Part shown: positions 42,402-50,863 of the stretch, piece after piece
How positions within the stretch are numbered: position 1 is the stretch's first letter
How the letters are laid out: each line of letters starts with the position of its first letter
Assembly: GCF_052119705.1 (NCBI RefSeq)
Contig: NZ_JBGQOP010000001.1
Coordinates: 186,001-250,000 of the forward strand
Reading direction: 5' to 3'
DNA: 64,000 nucleotides
DNA from: Oceanimonas sp052119705
GTDB taxonomy: Bacteria > Pseudomonadota > Gammaproteobacteria > Enterobacterales > Aeromonadaceae
Position numbers and translations under genes: made by a program
The notes under the pieces: model-generated
Told to the model about the DNA's origin: nothing
Databases searched by the model: none
What the model saw: only the letters and a program-made list of their open reading frames with translations

Positions 42402-43352
42402 ATGGATTTTAGAGAGTCAATCAAGATTAATAACCGAAAAACTAAGCTGGTGGTGCTCAGCTATATCGCCATTATGCTAGTGGTGGGCTTGTTAGCGGAC
42501 GTGGCTTTTCGGCCTGATGATAATGTCGGCTTGCTCTATAATCTGCAGTTGTATATCACCTTTACTGACATTCCTTATATTACCTTGGGTATTATGGTGT
42601 GCACCTTAGTCGGTATTTTTATTATCAGTAAGTTTGGCCATAAGATGATGTTGTCTGGCTCTCATTATCGAGAATTAGATCCCCAAGGCGTGCTGTCTGG
42701 CGAAGACAAGCAAGTGGTAAACATGGTCGAAGAAATGGCCATTAGCGCCAACCTAGGTTACATACCTCGAGTGTACATCATGGAAAGTGCGCAAATGAAC
42801 GCCTTTGCCGCCGGCTGGAATGGTCATAACGCCTTAGTGGCCGTGACGTCGGGCTTGCTCGCTAAGCTAACGCGCAGTGAAGTGCAGGCCGTTATTGCGC
42901 ATGAGGTGGGGCATATATTGCACGGTGATTCTAAGCTGACCTTATATGTGGGTATTTTAGCGAACGTTATCTTAACGCTGACTAATATCTTGGGGCGGCT
43001 ATTTTTATTTTCCCGCAGCAAAAATAATAATGCTAACAAGGCCAAGCTGATCTTGATGGTATTAAACTTTGTACTGCCGATTATTACCCAAGTATTGTAT
43101 TTTTATTTATCGCGCAGCCGAGAATACATGGCAGATGCGGCAGCGGTGCAGCTTACCGGTGACAATCAAGCCATGATTTCGGCGTTACAGAAAATTTCTG
43201 GCGATTATGATCAGCCTAAAGAGGAGCAAGAAGAGTATGAGTCGTTTACCGAGAAGTATCGCGCGGCGGCTTATATTTTCAGTAAAGGCGACTCTATTTT
43301 TTCTACCCATCCGTCGATTGAGAATAGGCTGAAAAAATTGCGCGGAGAATAG
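42402..43352 (+). CDS. M48 family membrane zinc protease (HtpX-like)
   Basis: Integral membrane metalloprotease of 316 residues, probably for quality control of membrane proteins. Two N-terminal helices (about 15-33 and 58-77) precede the catalytic domain with HEVGH at 167-171. Two more helices (about 182-204 and 215-237) follow, then the third ligand E241 in 'SREYMADAAAV'. The end 'FSTHPSIENRLKKL' is the M48 signature. It differs from E. coli HtpX in its N-terminus and belongs to the LemA-associated group. Confidence 0.9.
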   Translation: MDFRESIKINNRKTKLVVLSYIAIMLVVGLLADVAFRPDDNVGLLYNLQLYITFTDIPYITLGIMVCTLVGIFIISKFGHKMMLSGSHYRELDPQGVLSGEDKQVVNMVEEMAISANLGYIPRVYIMESAQMNAFAAGWNGHNALVAVTSGLLAKLTRSEVQAVIAHEVGHILHGDSKLTLYVGILANVILTLTNILGRLFLFSRSKNNNANKAKLILMVLNFVLPIITQVLYFYLSRSREYMADAAAVQLTGDNQAMISALQKISGDYDQPKEEQEEYESFTEKYRAAAYIFSKGDSIFSTHPSIENRLKKLRGE

Positions 43353-43381
43353 AGGCGTTCAGTCTTTTCAGTCTTGAGAGC

Positions 43382-43413
43382 AAAAAAAGTGACACTCGAA
43401 GGCGAGTGTCACT
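43382..43413 (-). terminator. Intrinsic terminator for hiuH
   Basis: On the minus strand AGTGACACTCG pairs with CGAGTGTCACT around a 4-base loop and is followed by TTTTTTT. Confidence 0.92.
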
Positions 43414-43468
43414 GGCTGTGCAATCAATTAGCTTGGCCAAATACAGGGAAAAACTTAGTGCAACTTAG

Positions 43469-43513
43469 GCTATAAAATGAATAGCTATAAAGTGAATAGT
43501 TATAGATTTAATA
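43469..43513. repeat. 15-bp tandem repeat, three units
   Basis: GCTATAAAATGAATA, GCTATAAAGTGAATA and GTTATAGATTTAATA stand between the hiuH stop and its terminator. Confidence 0.75.
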
Positions 43514-43555
43514 ACTAGAAAGTTAAGCGCTATAAAAATGACAGACTTATTAAGC

Positions 43556-43966
43556 TTAGTTACCGCGATAGGTAGAGAAGCCGTACGGGCTCAGCAACAG
43601 CGGAATGTGGTAATGCTCTACGCTGGCATCTGCCGAGAAGATAACCGGTACTTCAGGGAAGAAGGTGGCAGTGTCATGCTTTTTAAACCAATCACCCGTT
43701 TCAAAGGTCACACGATACACGCCTTGCTCTAACTTCTTACCTTCTGGATACAAAGCAGGAATACGACCTTGTTCGTTGGTCATGCCCGTATTGAGCTTGG
43801 TCCAGTTATCACCATTTTGTTGCTCTAACACCACTTCCACACCTGGCGAAGGCAAGCCATTTTCTAAATTAAGTACGTGTACGCTTAACGGATTATCTGC
43901 CGCCATGGCGAAGTTTGCTGTGGTTGCTAACAAGGTGCCAGCCATCAAATATGCTAATTTTTTCAT
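43556..43966 (-). CDS. hiuH: Periplasmic 5-hydroxyisourate hydrolase (transthyretin-like)
   Basis: Hydrolyses 5-hydroxyisourate, the product of urate oxidation. The 136 residues begin with a signal peptide (cleavage after AMA|ADNP), as in E. coli HiuH. The transthyretin fold is visible: 'PLSVHVLNLENGLPSPGVEV' start, 'FFPEVPVIF', and 'HYHIPLLLSPYGFSTYRG'. The family's closing YRGS is YRGN here. It is divergent from a HprR-like regulator, the same arrangement as in E. coli. The urate hydroxylase puuD lies 8 kb away. Confidence 0.95.
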   Translation of the reverse strand: MKKLAYLMAGTLLATTANFAMAADNPLSVHVLNLENGLPSPGVEVVLEQQNGDNWTKLNTGMTNEQGRIPALYPEGKKLEQGVYRVTFETGDWFKKHDTATFFPEVPVIFSADASVEHYHIPLLLSPYGFSTYRGN

Positions 43967-44108
43967 TTTATATCCTCATTAGGGTGTAAGTGCGAAAGGG
44001 CAACTGTTAAGCGCATCTTTCGGCATTGGTTTTCGGTATTGGTATGTATGTTCGCTGTTTGTCTGTAGCCATAATGCCTGTGACTTGCTATCAAATCCAT
44101 TACCCTTA

Positions 44109-44126
44109 GATTACAAAGTTGTCATC
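44109..44126. promoter_or_regulatory. HprR/CusR-like operator between hiuH and hprR
   Basis: GATTACAAAGTTGTCATC matches 14 of 18 positions of the E. coli HprR/CusR box CATTACAAAATTGTAATG and is an imperfect palindrome. It lies in the 247-base divergent promoter region. Confidence 0.75.
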
Positions 44127-44213
44127 TGGTCTCGCTGTGTTACTAGGCCATCAATAACAGTGTTAAAGTGCAGTCATTAGCTTACACAAGCAGGCAAAAG
44201 TTAAGGGTAACCC

Positions 44214-44885
44214 ATGAAAATTCTGATCGTCGAAGACGAAGCTAAAATTGCAGATTATCTAAAGAAAGGTTTTAGCGAGTCTGGTTATTCGGTGGAGGTG
44301 GCCAGCGACGGCCGTGAAGGCGAATATCTGATTAATGAGGGCCAGTTTGATTTGATTATTCTCGACATCATGCTGCCCGGCCTTAATGGCTGGCAATTAT
44401 TGGAAATTATTCGTCGCACCTCTAGCACGCCGGTGATTTTTTTGACTGCGCGAGATGCGGTAGAAGACAAGGTGCGCGGGCTAGAGCAGGGCGCCGATGA
44501 TTATCTGGCCAAGCCCTTTTCCTTTGCCGAGCTGCTGGCGCGCTCACGCAAATTATTACAAAGAGCGCCGCTGCGGGAAATCACCCTCTATCAGTTGGCA
44601 GACTTGCAGTTAGAGCCGTTAAGCCGTCGCGTAACGCGTGCCGGTCAGCGCATCGAGCTGACCAATAAAGAGTTTACCTTGCTGCAATTGCTGCTTAGTC
44701 ACGAAGGCGAGGTGATGACCCGCACTTATATTGCCTCTCAGGTGTGGCATATGAACTTTGACAGCGACACCAATGTGGTGGACGTGGCCATACGCCGACT
44801 GCGCGCCAAGATAGATGACGGCTTTGAGCTTAAATTAATTCATACCATGCGCGGCATGGGCTATGTGTGTGAGCAGCGTTCGTGA
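44214..44885 (+). CDS. hprR: OmpR-family response regulator, HprR (YedW)/CusR-like
   Basis: Two-component regulator of 223 residues: receiver domain with phospho-acceptor D51 (LIILDIMLPG) and K101 (LAKPF), then a winged-helix DNA-binding domain ('LTNKEFTLLQLLLSHEGEVM', 'DTNVVDVAIRRLRAKID'). The sequence is of the CusR/HprR group. Its divergent neighbour hiuH and the HprR-like box favour HprR (peroxide/copper-responsive in E. coli) over a dedicated copper regulator. Its end overlaps the kinase start by 4 bases. Confidence 0.88.
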   Translation: MKILIVEDEAKIADYLKKGFSESGYSVEVASDGREGEYLINEGQFDLIILDIMLPGLNGWQLLEIIRRTSSTPVIFLTARDAVEDKVRGLEQGADDYLAKPFSFAELLARSRKLLQRAPLREITLYQLADLQLEPLSRRVTRAGQRIELTNKEFTLLQLLLSHEGEVMTRTYIASQVWHMNFDSDTNVVDVAIRRLRAKIDDGFELKLIHTMRGMGYVCEQRS

Positions 44886-46309
44886 GTCGCTGGCGCAATT
44901 CGCTTAGCTTTAGGCTGGCATTGATGTTTGCTTTGGTAAGTACTTGCTTACTGGGTGGCATAGGTTTTTATTTGAATTACTCGCTACAGCGGGAATTAGC
45001 ATGGCGTGACGACCAAAGTTTGCTGGGGCGACTTGAGCATATTCAAGCACTATTAGGCGAAAGCCAGAGCGTCACTGAGCTGCAAAGTCGGCCGCAACTG
45101 TATGCCAATATGCTGGGTAATCAAGATAGCCTGCTGTGGGTATTAGATGGCGAGGGTAAGGCGCTGATCAGCGTCAATCCCAGCCAGCTGCCCTTGCCTC
45201 GTTTAAGCGAAAGCCACGAGGCGCAATTGGGTTTTGATGCCCAACAACAGGCACGCTTAGCCTGGCGTTATACCGAGCTCGATGGACAAAGCTTATTGTT
45301 AATTGCCGGCAAACTGCTGGCGCCACGCGAACAAATGCTGACCGCCTATCGCTTAAAGTTATTAATTACCTTAGCGGTGGGTGCCTTGCTGGCTTTTGCG
45401 CTGGGTGCCGTGGTGAGCCGCCGCGGTTTGCAACCGGTGCGCACCTTGGCACGCCAAGCTGAGTCGATTGATGTGCGGCGTTTGCATTTGCGCTTAGCGC
45501 AGGCAGATTTGCCTGAGGAATTACAGGGTTTAGCCCACAGCCTTAATCAGATGCTGGCGCGCTTAGAGGTGGGTTTTGGCCAGTTGTCGCGCTTTTCGGA
45601 AGATCTCGCCCATGAAATTCGCACCCCGCTAAGCAATTTAATGGGCCAAACCGAGCACACCTTACGTAAAGAGCGGCCCTTGAGCGAATATGAAGTCTTG
45701 CTGGGCTCCCATCAAGAAGAATACGAGCGCTTGTCACGCATGGTTGACAGTATGCTGTTTTTAGCCAGAACCGAGCAGCCGCAAGCCTCTATTCAGCAAA
45801 CGTGGGTCGATTTAAACGAGCTAATCGAACAACTTTGTGAGTACTTTGAGGGCATGGCCGAAGAGGCGGACATGGCGCTGCTCAATGAAGTAGGCTTGTT
45901 CAATAAAGGCGCAGAGGCTAAGCGAACGCTCACTTCTGAGCGGGTGTTGGAGCCTGTAAAAGTGTGGGCCGATGAAGACTTATTGCGCCGTGCACTCGCC
46001 AATCTGTTGAGTAATGCGCTGCGTTACGGTGCCAAGGGCCAGCCGATCCGCATTAGCTGTGCTCAGCAAAACCAGCAGCTAGTGATACAAGTCAGTAATC
46101 AAGGAATTGTGATTGAGCCTTCGCAGCTTGCGCTGTTATTTGAACGCTTTTATCGGTGTGATCCCTCGCGCGCTAATCGTGGTCAAACCGGTGGCTTAGG
46201 CTTGTCGATCGTGCGCTCTATTATGCAATTGCATCAAGGCGAAGTGCGTGTAGAAAGCGACGCCCAAAGCACCCGCTTTATGCTGGCTTTTCCTAGCGAA
46301 CCAGTCTGA
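44882..46309 (+). CDS. hprS: Sensor histidine kinase, HprS (YedV)/CusS-like
   Basis: Inner-membrane kinase of 475 residues, GTG start in a GTGA overlap with hprR. Two transmembrane helices (about 11-32 and 160-180) enclose a periplasmic domain of about 125 residues. HAMP, the H-box 'SEDLAHEIRTPLSNLM' with H244, and the ATPase region ('LANLLSNALRYG', 'GGLGLSIVRSIM') follow. It belongs to the heavy-metal sensor kinase group. No efflux genes are next to it, consistent with HprS. Confidence 0.88.
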   Translation: MSRWRNSLSFRLALMFALVSTCLLGGIGFYLNYSLQRELAWRDDQSLLGRLEHIQALLGESQSVTELQSRPQLYANMLGNQDSLLWVLDGEGKALISVNPSQLPLPRLSESHEAQLGFDAQQQARLAWRYTELDGQSLLLIAGKLLAPREQMLTAYRLKLLITLAVGALLAFALGAVVSRRGLQPVRTLARQAESIDVRRLHLRLAQADLPEELQGLAHSLNQMLARLEVGFGQLSRFSEDLAHEIRTPLSNLMGQTEHTLRKERPLSEYEVLLGSHQEEYERLSRMVDSMLFLARTEQPQASIQQTWVDLNELIEQLCEYFEGMAEEADMALLNEVGLFNKGAEAKRTLTSERVLEPVKVWADEDLLRRALANLLSNALRYGAKGQPIRISCAQQNQQLVIQVSNQGIVIEPSQLALLFERFYRCDPSRANRGQTGGLGLSIVRSIMQLHQGEVRVESDAQSTRFMLAFPSEPV

Positions 46310-46461
46310 TCTGCTGATCAAGCGGCAGATAATCCATACTAATCACGCAATTAATGCGGCATAAGTGGGCGGCCATCTTGCATAGCCATCTTGCAACTGT
46401 GCCGTACTTCACTTAACTTTTAAGGCTTTATCTCGACTCATATTTTAATGTAAGGCCTTGC

Positions 46462-47154
46462 ATGAACAGCTGGCGTAACACCTTTTCGCTGACCCTGCCG
46501 GTGATGATGGGTTATTTACCTTTGGGCGCCGTGTTTGGCGTGCTTTGGGTCGATGCCGAACTCACTTGGTACTGGGCACCTTTGATGAGCATCTTAGTCT
46601 ATGCCGGCGCGCTGCAATATTTGGCGGTGGGCATGCTGGCGGCGGGCATCGGCTGGCTGGACTTAGCCGTCGCTTCGTTATTGGTGAATTTTCGCCATCT
46701 TTTCTATGGTTTGTCGCTTTATCATCTGTTGCCGAAAGGGCGACTGGGCCGACCCTATTTTATATTCGGCATCACAGATGAAACCTACTCCTTACTGAGC
46801 GCTTCCGGTCACGTTAAAGACAGTAAAACCGCCCTGCAAATCGTCGCGCTCAATCAGGGCTATTGGATAATCGGCACTCTCATTGGCATGGTGCTGGCGC
46901 GCGGCCTACCGCCCGGTTTACAAGGCTTAGACTTCGCCTTAACCGCGCTGTTTACCGTGTTAGCGGTCGAGCAAATTCGCGCTAAAAAAGACTGGGGGGC
47001 GGTATTGCTTGGGCTAGTCGCGGCGGCCGTAGCGGGCTTTTGGGTCAGTGAGTACTTCTTATTGACCGCCTCAGTTATGCTGGTATTAGTGTTACTGGCG
47101 TGGCCGGCATCCAGCAAGGAAGCCGCGAACCAAGCCGGTGAGGGCGCGCTATGA
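46462..47154 (+). CDS. azlC: AzlC family amino-acid exporter, large subunit
   Basis: Inner-membrane protein of 230 residues with the AzlC motifs 'LPVMMGYLPLGAVFGVLW', 'VYAGALQYLAVGML' and 'VNFRHLFYGLSL'. AzlCD pairs (YgaZH in E. coli) export branched-chain amino acids such as valine or azaleucine. Its stop overlaps the azlD start by 4 bases. The substrate here is inferred from the family. Confidence 0.93.
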   Translation: MNSWRNTFSLTLPVMMGYLPLGAVFGVLWVDAELTWYWAPLMSILVYAGALQYLAVGMLAAGIGWLDLAVASLLVNFRHLFYGLSLYHLLPKGRLGRPYFIFGITDETYSLLSASGHVKDSKTALQIVALNQGYWIIGTLIGMVLARGLPPGLQGLDFALTALFTVLAVEQIRAKKDWGAVLLGLVAAAVAGFWVSEYFLLTASVMLVLVLLAWPASSKEAANQAGEGAL

Positions 47155-47477
47155 GTGAACTGGATTATTTAATCGCCGCCCTTATTATGGCGGCCGTCAC
47201 CTTTGGTCTGCGGGCCTTTCCTTTTGTGGCCCGCGGTTTTATTGCCCACCATAAACGCATTCAAATTTTAGGCCGTCGTTTACCGGTGGCCATGATGGTG
47301 CTGCTAACGTTATACGCCATGAATGTGCATAACTGGAGCCAGCCCAGCGATGGCTACGCACAGTTGCTTGCCGTGGCTGTGGTGGCCATCTTGCAACTGT
47401 GGCGTGGCCAAGCCTTGCTCAGCATCTTAAGCGGCACTCTGGTCTATATGACGCTAGTCAACGCTTGGTTGGTTTAA
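47151..47477 (+). CDS. azlD: AzlD family amino-acid exporter, small subunit
   Basis: A 108-residue protein with four hydrophobic segments and the AzlD pattern 'LRAFPFVARGFI' and 'LGRRLPVAMMVLLTLYAM'. It is the obligate small partner of AzlC, translated from an ATGA overlap. A terminator follows at 47532. Confidence 0.93.
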   Translation: MSELDYLIAALIMAAVTFGLRAFPFVARGFIAHHKRIQILGRRLPVAMMVLLTLYAMNVHNWSQPSDGYAQLLAVAVVAILQLWRGQALLSILSGTLVYMTLVNAWLV

Positions 47478-47531
47478 GTGCGTGAGTGGTGAATTTATTC
47501 GCTACCTGTTATTTGCCTGACCATTAAACCT

Positions 47532-47556
47532 AGCCCCGCTCAGTGCGGGGTTTTTG
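47532..47556 (+). terminator. Intrinsic terminator after azlCD
   Basis: Stem CCCCGC/GCGGGG, loop TCAGT, followed by TTTTTG. Confidence 0.9.
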
Positions 47557-47634
47557 TTTCTTATAAAACATTCAGCATTTGCCACGCTGACATGCGCTAT
47601 AATTCATTCCCATTTATTTCGGATAGGATCTGTC

Positions 47635-48519
47635 ATGACTTCTTTTACTGCTTGGTCGCGTTTGCGCGCCGCTTGTTTAACTGTGTTGTGCTTAGCCGGC
47701 AGTGCCGCAGCTCAGGCAGAGACCTTCGTGTTTACCGCCATCCCCGACCAAGATGAGCGCCACCTCACCGAGCGTTTCGGCAAAATAGCCGACTACCTGA
47801 GTGAAAAGCTTGGGGTGGACGTGAAATATTTGCCTGTTAAAAGCTATCCTGCGGCGGTGAGCGCTTTTCGTAATGACCAAGTGCAGCTGGCGTGGTTTGG
47901 TGGCTTAACGGGCGTGCAAGCCCGTGAGTTGGTGCCCAATAGTGAGGCCATAGCGCAGGGTAAAGAAGATACCGAATTTGTAAGCTATATCATTGCTAAC
48001 ACCAGTACCGGTCTAGAAAAAAGTGAGCAATTACCTGCAGAGTTGGCCGGAAAACGCTTCACCTTTGGTGATAAGGGTTCAACCTCTGGTCGCCTAATGC
48101 CGGAATTTTTCTTGCGTGAGCATTATGGCAAGTCGCCCGATGAGTTGTTCTCGCGCGTCGGTTTCTCCGGCGATCATAATCGTACCTTGAGCTTGGTGCA
48201 GTCTGGCGCCTTCGAAGTGGGTGCGCTCAATTATGCGGTGTGGGATGCAGAAGTAGCCCAGGGCAACGTAGACGCCAGTAAGGTGAAAGTGATTTGGGCC
48301 TCGCCTAGCTACCCAGATTATCAATGGACCATACGCGGTGATGTTGATGCCCGTTTTGGTGCAGGCTTTAAAGACCAGGTACAAAAAGCCTTGTTAGCGA
48401 TGACGGATCCCACCTTGCTGGCCGCGTTTCCGCGTGCTGGTTTCGTGCCCGCCACCAACCAAGACTATACACCCATTCGCGATACCGCCGTGGCCATTGG
48501 TTTAATGGATGCCGAGTGA
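47635..48519 (+). CDS. PhnD-like ABC transporter substrate-binding protein (phosphonate or selenate type)
   Basis: A 294-residue periplasmic protein with signal peptide ending AAAQA|ETF. The PhnD-type fold is seen in 'FTAIPDQDERHLTERFGKIA', 'VQLAWFGGLTGVQAR', 'FTFGDKGSTSGRLMPEFFL' and 'VGALNYAVWD'. The binding-site pattern resembles the group annotated as putative selenate binding proteins, as well as phosphonate/phosphite receptors. No C-P lyase or phosphonatase genes are nearby, which weakens a phosphonate role. ATP-binding protein and permease genes follow with overlaps. Confidence 0.85.
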   Translation: MTSFTAWSRLRAACLTVLCLAGSAAAQAETFVFTAIPDQDERHLTERFGKIADYLSEKLGVDVKYLPVKSYPAAVSAFRNDQVQLAWFGGLTGVQARELVPNSEAIAQGKEDTEFVSYIIANTSTGLEKSEQLPAELAGKRFTFGDKGSTSGRLMPEFFLREHYGKSPDELFSRVGFSGDHNRTLSLVQSGAFEVGALNYAVWDAEVAQGNVDASKVKVIWASPSYPDYQWTIRGDVDARFGAGFKDQVQKALLAMTDPTLLAAFPRAGFVPATNQDYTPIRDTAVAIGLMDAE

Positions 48520-49220
48520 GTACTAGTTGCCCGATCGCTAGCTCAGCTTCAAGCCTAAGCCAACCGCTGTTTCGTTTGCAGCAGCACAATATTGGCTACG
48601 GAGGCAAAACGGTACTGCATGAGCTGACGCTGGCTATTCAGCCCGGCGAGCGGGTGGCTTTGCTGGGTAAATCGGGTAGCGGCAAGAGTACCTTGCTGCG
48701 CCAATTACGTGCCCAGCGTGCTGAGCAAGTGGCGTGGTGCCCCCAACAACCCGGGCTGGTGCCCATGTTGTCGGCTTTTCATAATATTTATATGGGCCGG
48801 CTGAGCAGTGAGCCGTTCTGGTATAACCTCGCCAATTTAGTGCGCCCCCAAGCTAAACCTAAGGCAGAGATTGCCGAGCTGGCAGCTAGCTTAGGCTTAA
48901 GCGAACAGCTCTGGCAACCCGTAGAGCGGCTATCGGGTGGTCAGCAGAGTCGGGTTAGCTTGGGGCGAGCCTTATATCAGCAAAGGCCCATCTTTATGGG
49001 CGATGAGCCGGTATCGGCCTTGGATGAACGCCAAGCAGATGCGCTGCTACAGCTATTAGGCGCACGTCATCACACCTTAGTGCTGGCGCTGCATAATCTT
49101 GAGCAAGCGCTCAGCCATTGCACTCGTATTATTGGCCTAGCCGATGGTCGCGTGCTGCTGGACGCACCGGCTGATAGCTTGACGAGCGCCGAGCTCGACA
49201 CCTTATACCTTAACTTTTGA
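48516..49220 (+). CDS. ABC transporter ATP-binding protein, PhnC-like
   Basis: Cytosolic ATPase of 234 residues, GTG start in a GTGA overlap with the receptor gene. Walker A is GKSGSGKST, the signature is 'LSGGQQSRVSLGRAL', and Walker B is 'IFMGDEPVSALDE'. The segment 'PMLSAFHNIYMGRL' is typical of PhnC-type ATPases. It energises the permease downstream. Confidence 0.9.
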   Translation: MSTSCPIASSASSLSQPLFRLQQHNIGYGGKTVLHELTLAIQPGERVALLGKSGSGKSTLLRQLRAQRAEQVAWCPQQPGLVPMLSAFHNIYMGRLSSEPFWYNLANLVRPQAKPKAEIAELAASLGLSEQLWQPVERLSGGQQSRVSLGRALYQQRPIFMGDEPVSALDERQADALLQLLGARHHTLVLALHNLEQALSHCTRIIGLADGRVLLDAPADSLTSAELDTLYLNF

Positions 49221-49230
49221 TGCTTAACTC

Positions 49231-50766
49231 TTGAAGCCTGCGACTGGCCCCACTCGTGCCATGCTCAACACCAGCTTGCTGTTTGTGTTGCTGGCGCTGT
49301 TTTGCCTGCCGTGGGCCGACTTATCCATTCAAGCCTTCGATCCTTGGCAAGAGCTGGCGCGCTTAGGTGCAGGCCTAGCGCAGCCCAGCTTACCCAGTTG
49401 GCACACCTTGGGCACGGCTTTGGCTAATACCTTGGCGTTTGCCCTGCAAGGCGTGGCCTTGGGTGCAGTGGGTGGCTTGTTGTTGGCCGCAGGTTACAGA
49501 CAGGCGGGCATTCGACGTTTGGCGGCGGGTTTGCGTGCCGTGCATGAGTTATTTTGGGCCTTGCTGTTTATTCAGCTGCTCGGCATAGCGCCCCTGACCG
49601 GCGTATTAGCCATAGCGCTGCCTTATGCGGGTACCTTTGCCAAGGTCTTTGGCGAGCTATTTGAAGAGGCAGACTCGGCGCCGGAGCAAGCGCTAGGGAC
49701 GGATTTAGACACGAAAAACAAGCTTGATTGGTGTACTCGGCTTTGCTACGTGCAACTGCCGTTATGCTGGCGACCCATGGTCAGCTACTTTGGTTATCGG
49801 TTGGAATGCGGCATTAGAAGCTCGGCGGTGTTGGGTTTTATTGGTTTGCCCACTTTGGGTTACCACCTCGAGTCTTTGTTGCGCCAAGGTTATTACGCGG
49901 AAGCCGCCAGCTTTTTTTATGCGCTTGTGCTAGTGATTGCCACCTTAAAGTGGTGGTTGCGGCCGCGATTATTGCTGGTGTATTTAGGCGCCGCCTTGTG
50001 GTGGTTGCCGCCGCAAGCCAGCCTAAACTGGGCGCTGACGGTACGCTTTTTTACTCAAGACATTATTCCGGCGCCGCTGCGCCAAGGTAATAGGGCCGAG
50101 CTGTGGCCTTTGTTACAAGAGCTTATTAGCCAGCAAATACTGCCGGGGTTAGTGAATACGCTGGTGTTGTCAATGTTGGCATTAATCGTGATGGGGCTGT
50201 TAGCGTTGGTGTGGTTTCCTAGTGTGTCGCGCCGTTTTGGTAACGGCGCCACGCGTGTGGGTAGCCATTGGGGTTTAGTGCTGATGCGGGCCTTGCCGGA
50301 ATATTTGCTGGCTTTTATTGGCACCTTGTTCTTGGGGCCGAGCATGTTACCGGCCATCGCCGCCTTGGGGCTGCATAATGGCGCCATAGTGGCCCATTTG
50401 CTGGGTCTGCAGCTTAATACCTTAACCTTTCGTGAAGATGCTCCTCGCGGCTTAAACCTGTACTTCTTTGAGGTGCTGCCGCGCCTGTATCGGCCCTTTA
50501 TGGCTTACAGCCTGTACCGCTTTGAGAATATAGTGCGTGAAACCGCCATCCTCGGCATGTTGGGCATTCCTACCTTGGGCTTTTTTATCGACTCGGCGTT
50601 CAGTGAGTTTCGCCTCGACCGCGCCGTGGTGCTGTTGTTGGTGTGTGCAGGATTAAACATCATAGTGGATGCGCTGGCCAGAAGACTAAGGCGCAGTTTG
50701 CATTTGGCGGGAGGTCAATCCATGGCGCCAAGCTCTCAGCTATCAACCACTCATCCTCAAACATAA
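49231..50766 (+). CDS. ABC transporter permease, two fused PhnE-like domains
   Basis: A 511-residue inner-membrane protein made of two tandem permease domains. Each has the coupling-helix 'EAA' region: 'LGFIGLPTLGYHLESLLRQGYY' in the first and 'LGMLGIPTLGFFIDSAF' in the second. Ordinary PhnE is a single domain acting as a dimer, so this is a fused dimer. The start is uncertain: a TTG at 49231 or ATG at 49261. A four-codon ATG frame (49220-49234) links the ATPase stop to the TTG by overlaps. A T-rich terminator follows. Confidence 0.85.
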   Translation: MKPATGPTRAMLNTSLLFVLLALFCLPWADLSIQAFDPWQELARLGAGLAQPSLPSWHTLGTALANTLAFALQGVALGAVGGLLLAAGYRQAGIRRLAAGLRAVHELFWALLFIQLLGIAPLTGVLAIALPYAGTFAKVFGELFEEADSAPEQALGTDLDTKNKLDWCTRLCYVQLPLCWRPMVSYFGYRLECGIRSSAVLGFIGLPTLGYHLESLLRQGYYAEAASFFYALVLVIATLKWWLRPRLLLVYLGAALWWLPPQASLNWALTVRFFTQDIIPAPLRQGNRAELWPLLQELISQQILPGLVNTLVLSMLALIVMGLLALVWFPSVSRRFGNGATRVGSHWGLVLMRALPEYLLAFIGTLFLGPSMLPAIAALGLHNGAIVAHLLGLQLNTLTFREDAPRGLNLYFFEVLPRLYRPFMAYSLYRFENIVRETAILGMLGIPTLGFFIDSAFSEFRLDRAVVLLLVCAGLNIIVDALARRLRRSLHLAGGQSMAPSSQLSTTHPQT

Positions 50767-50803
50767 AAAAAAACACCAAACCTCAGGTTTGGTGTTTTTT
50801 TTT
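50764..50803. terminator. Bidirectional intrinsic terminator
   Basis: Stem AACACCAAACC/GGTTTGGTGTT with loop TCA, flanked by A8 and T9. It serves the permease and the convergent SDR gene. Confidence 0.93.
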
Positions 50804-50863
50804 ATGAGCCAGGCCGAGCGCGTGATATTCAATACTCGGCGCTGATGGGCTTTATTGCTCTGC

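Noticed and set aside
43538..43732. Plus-strand frame opposite hiuH
   Set aside because: Antisense shadow of a well-conserved exported enzyme, no supporting features.
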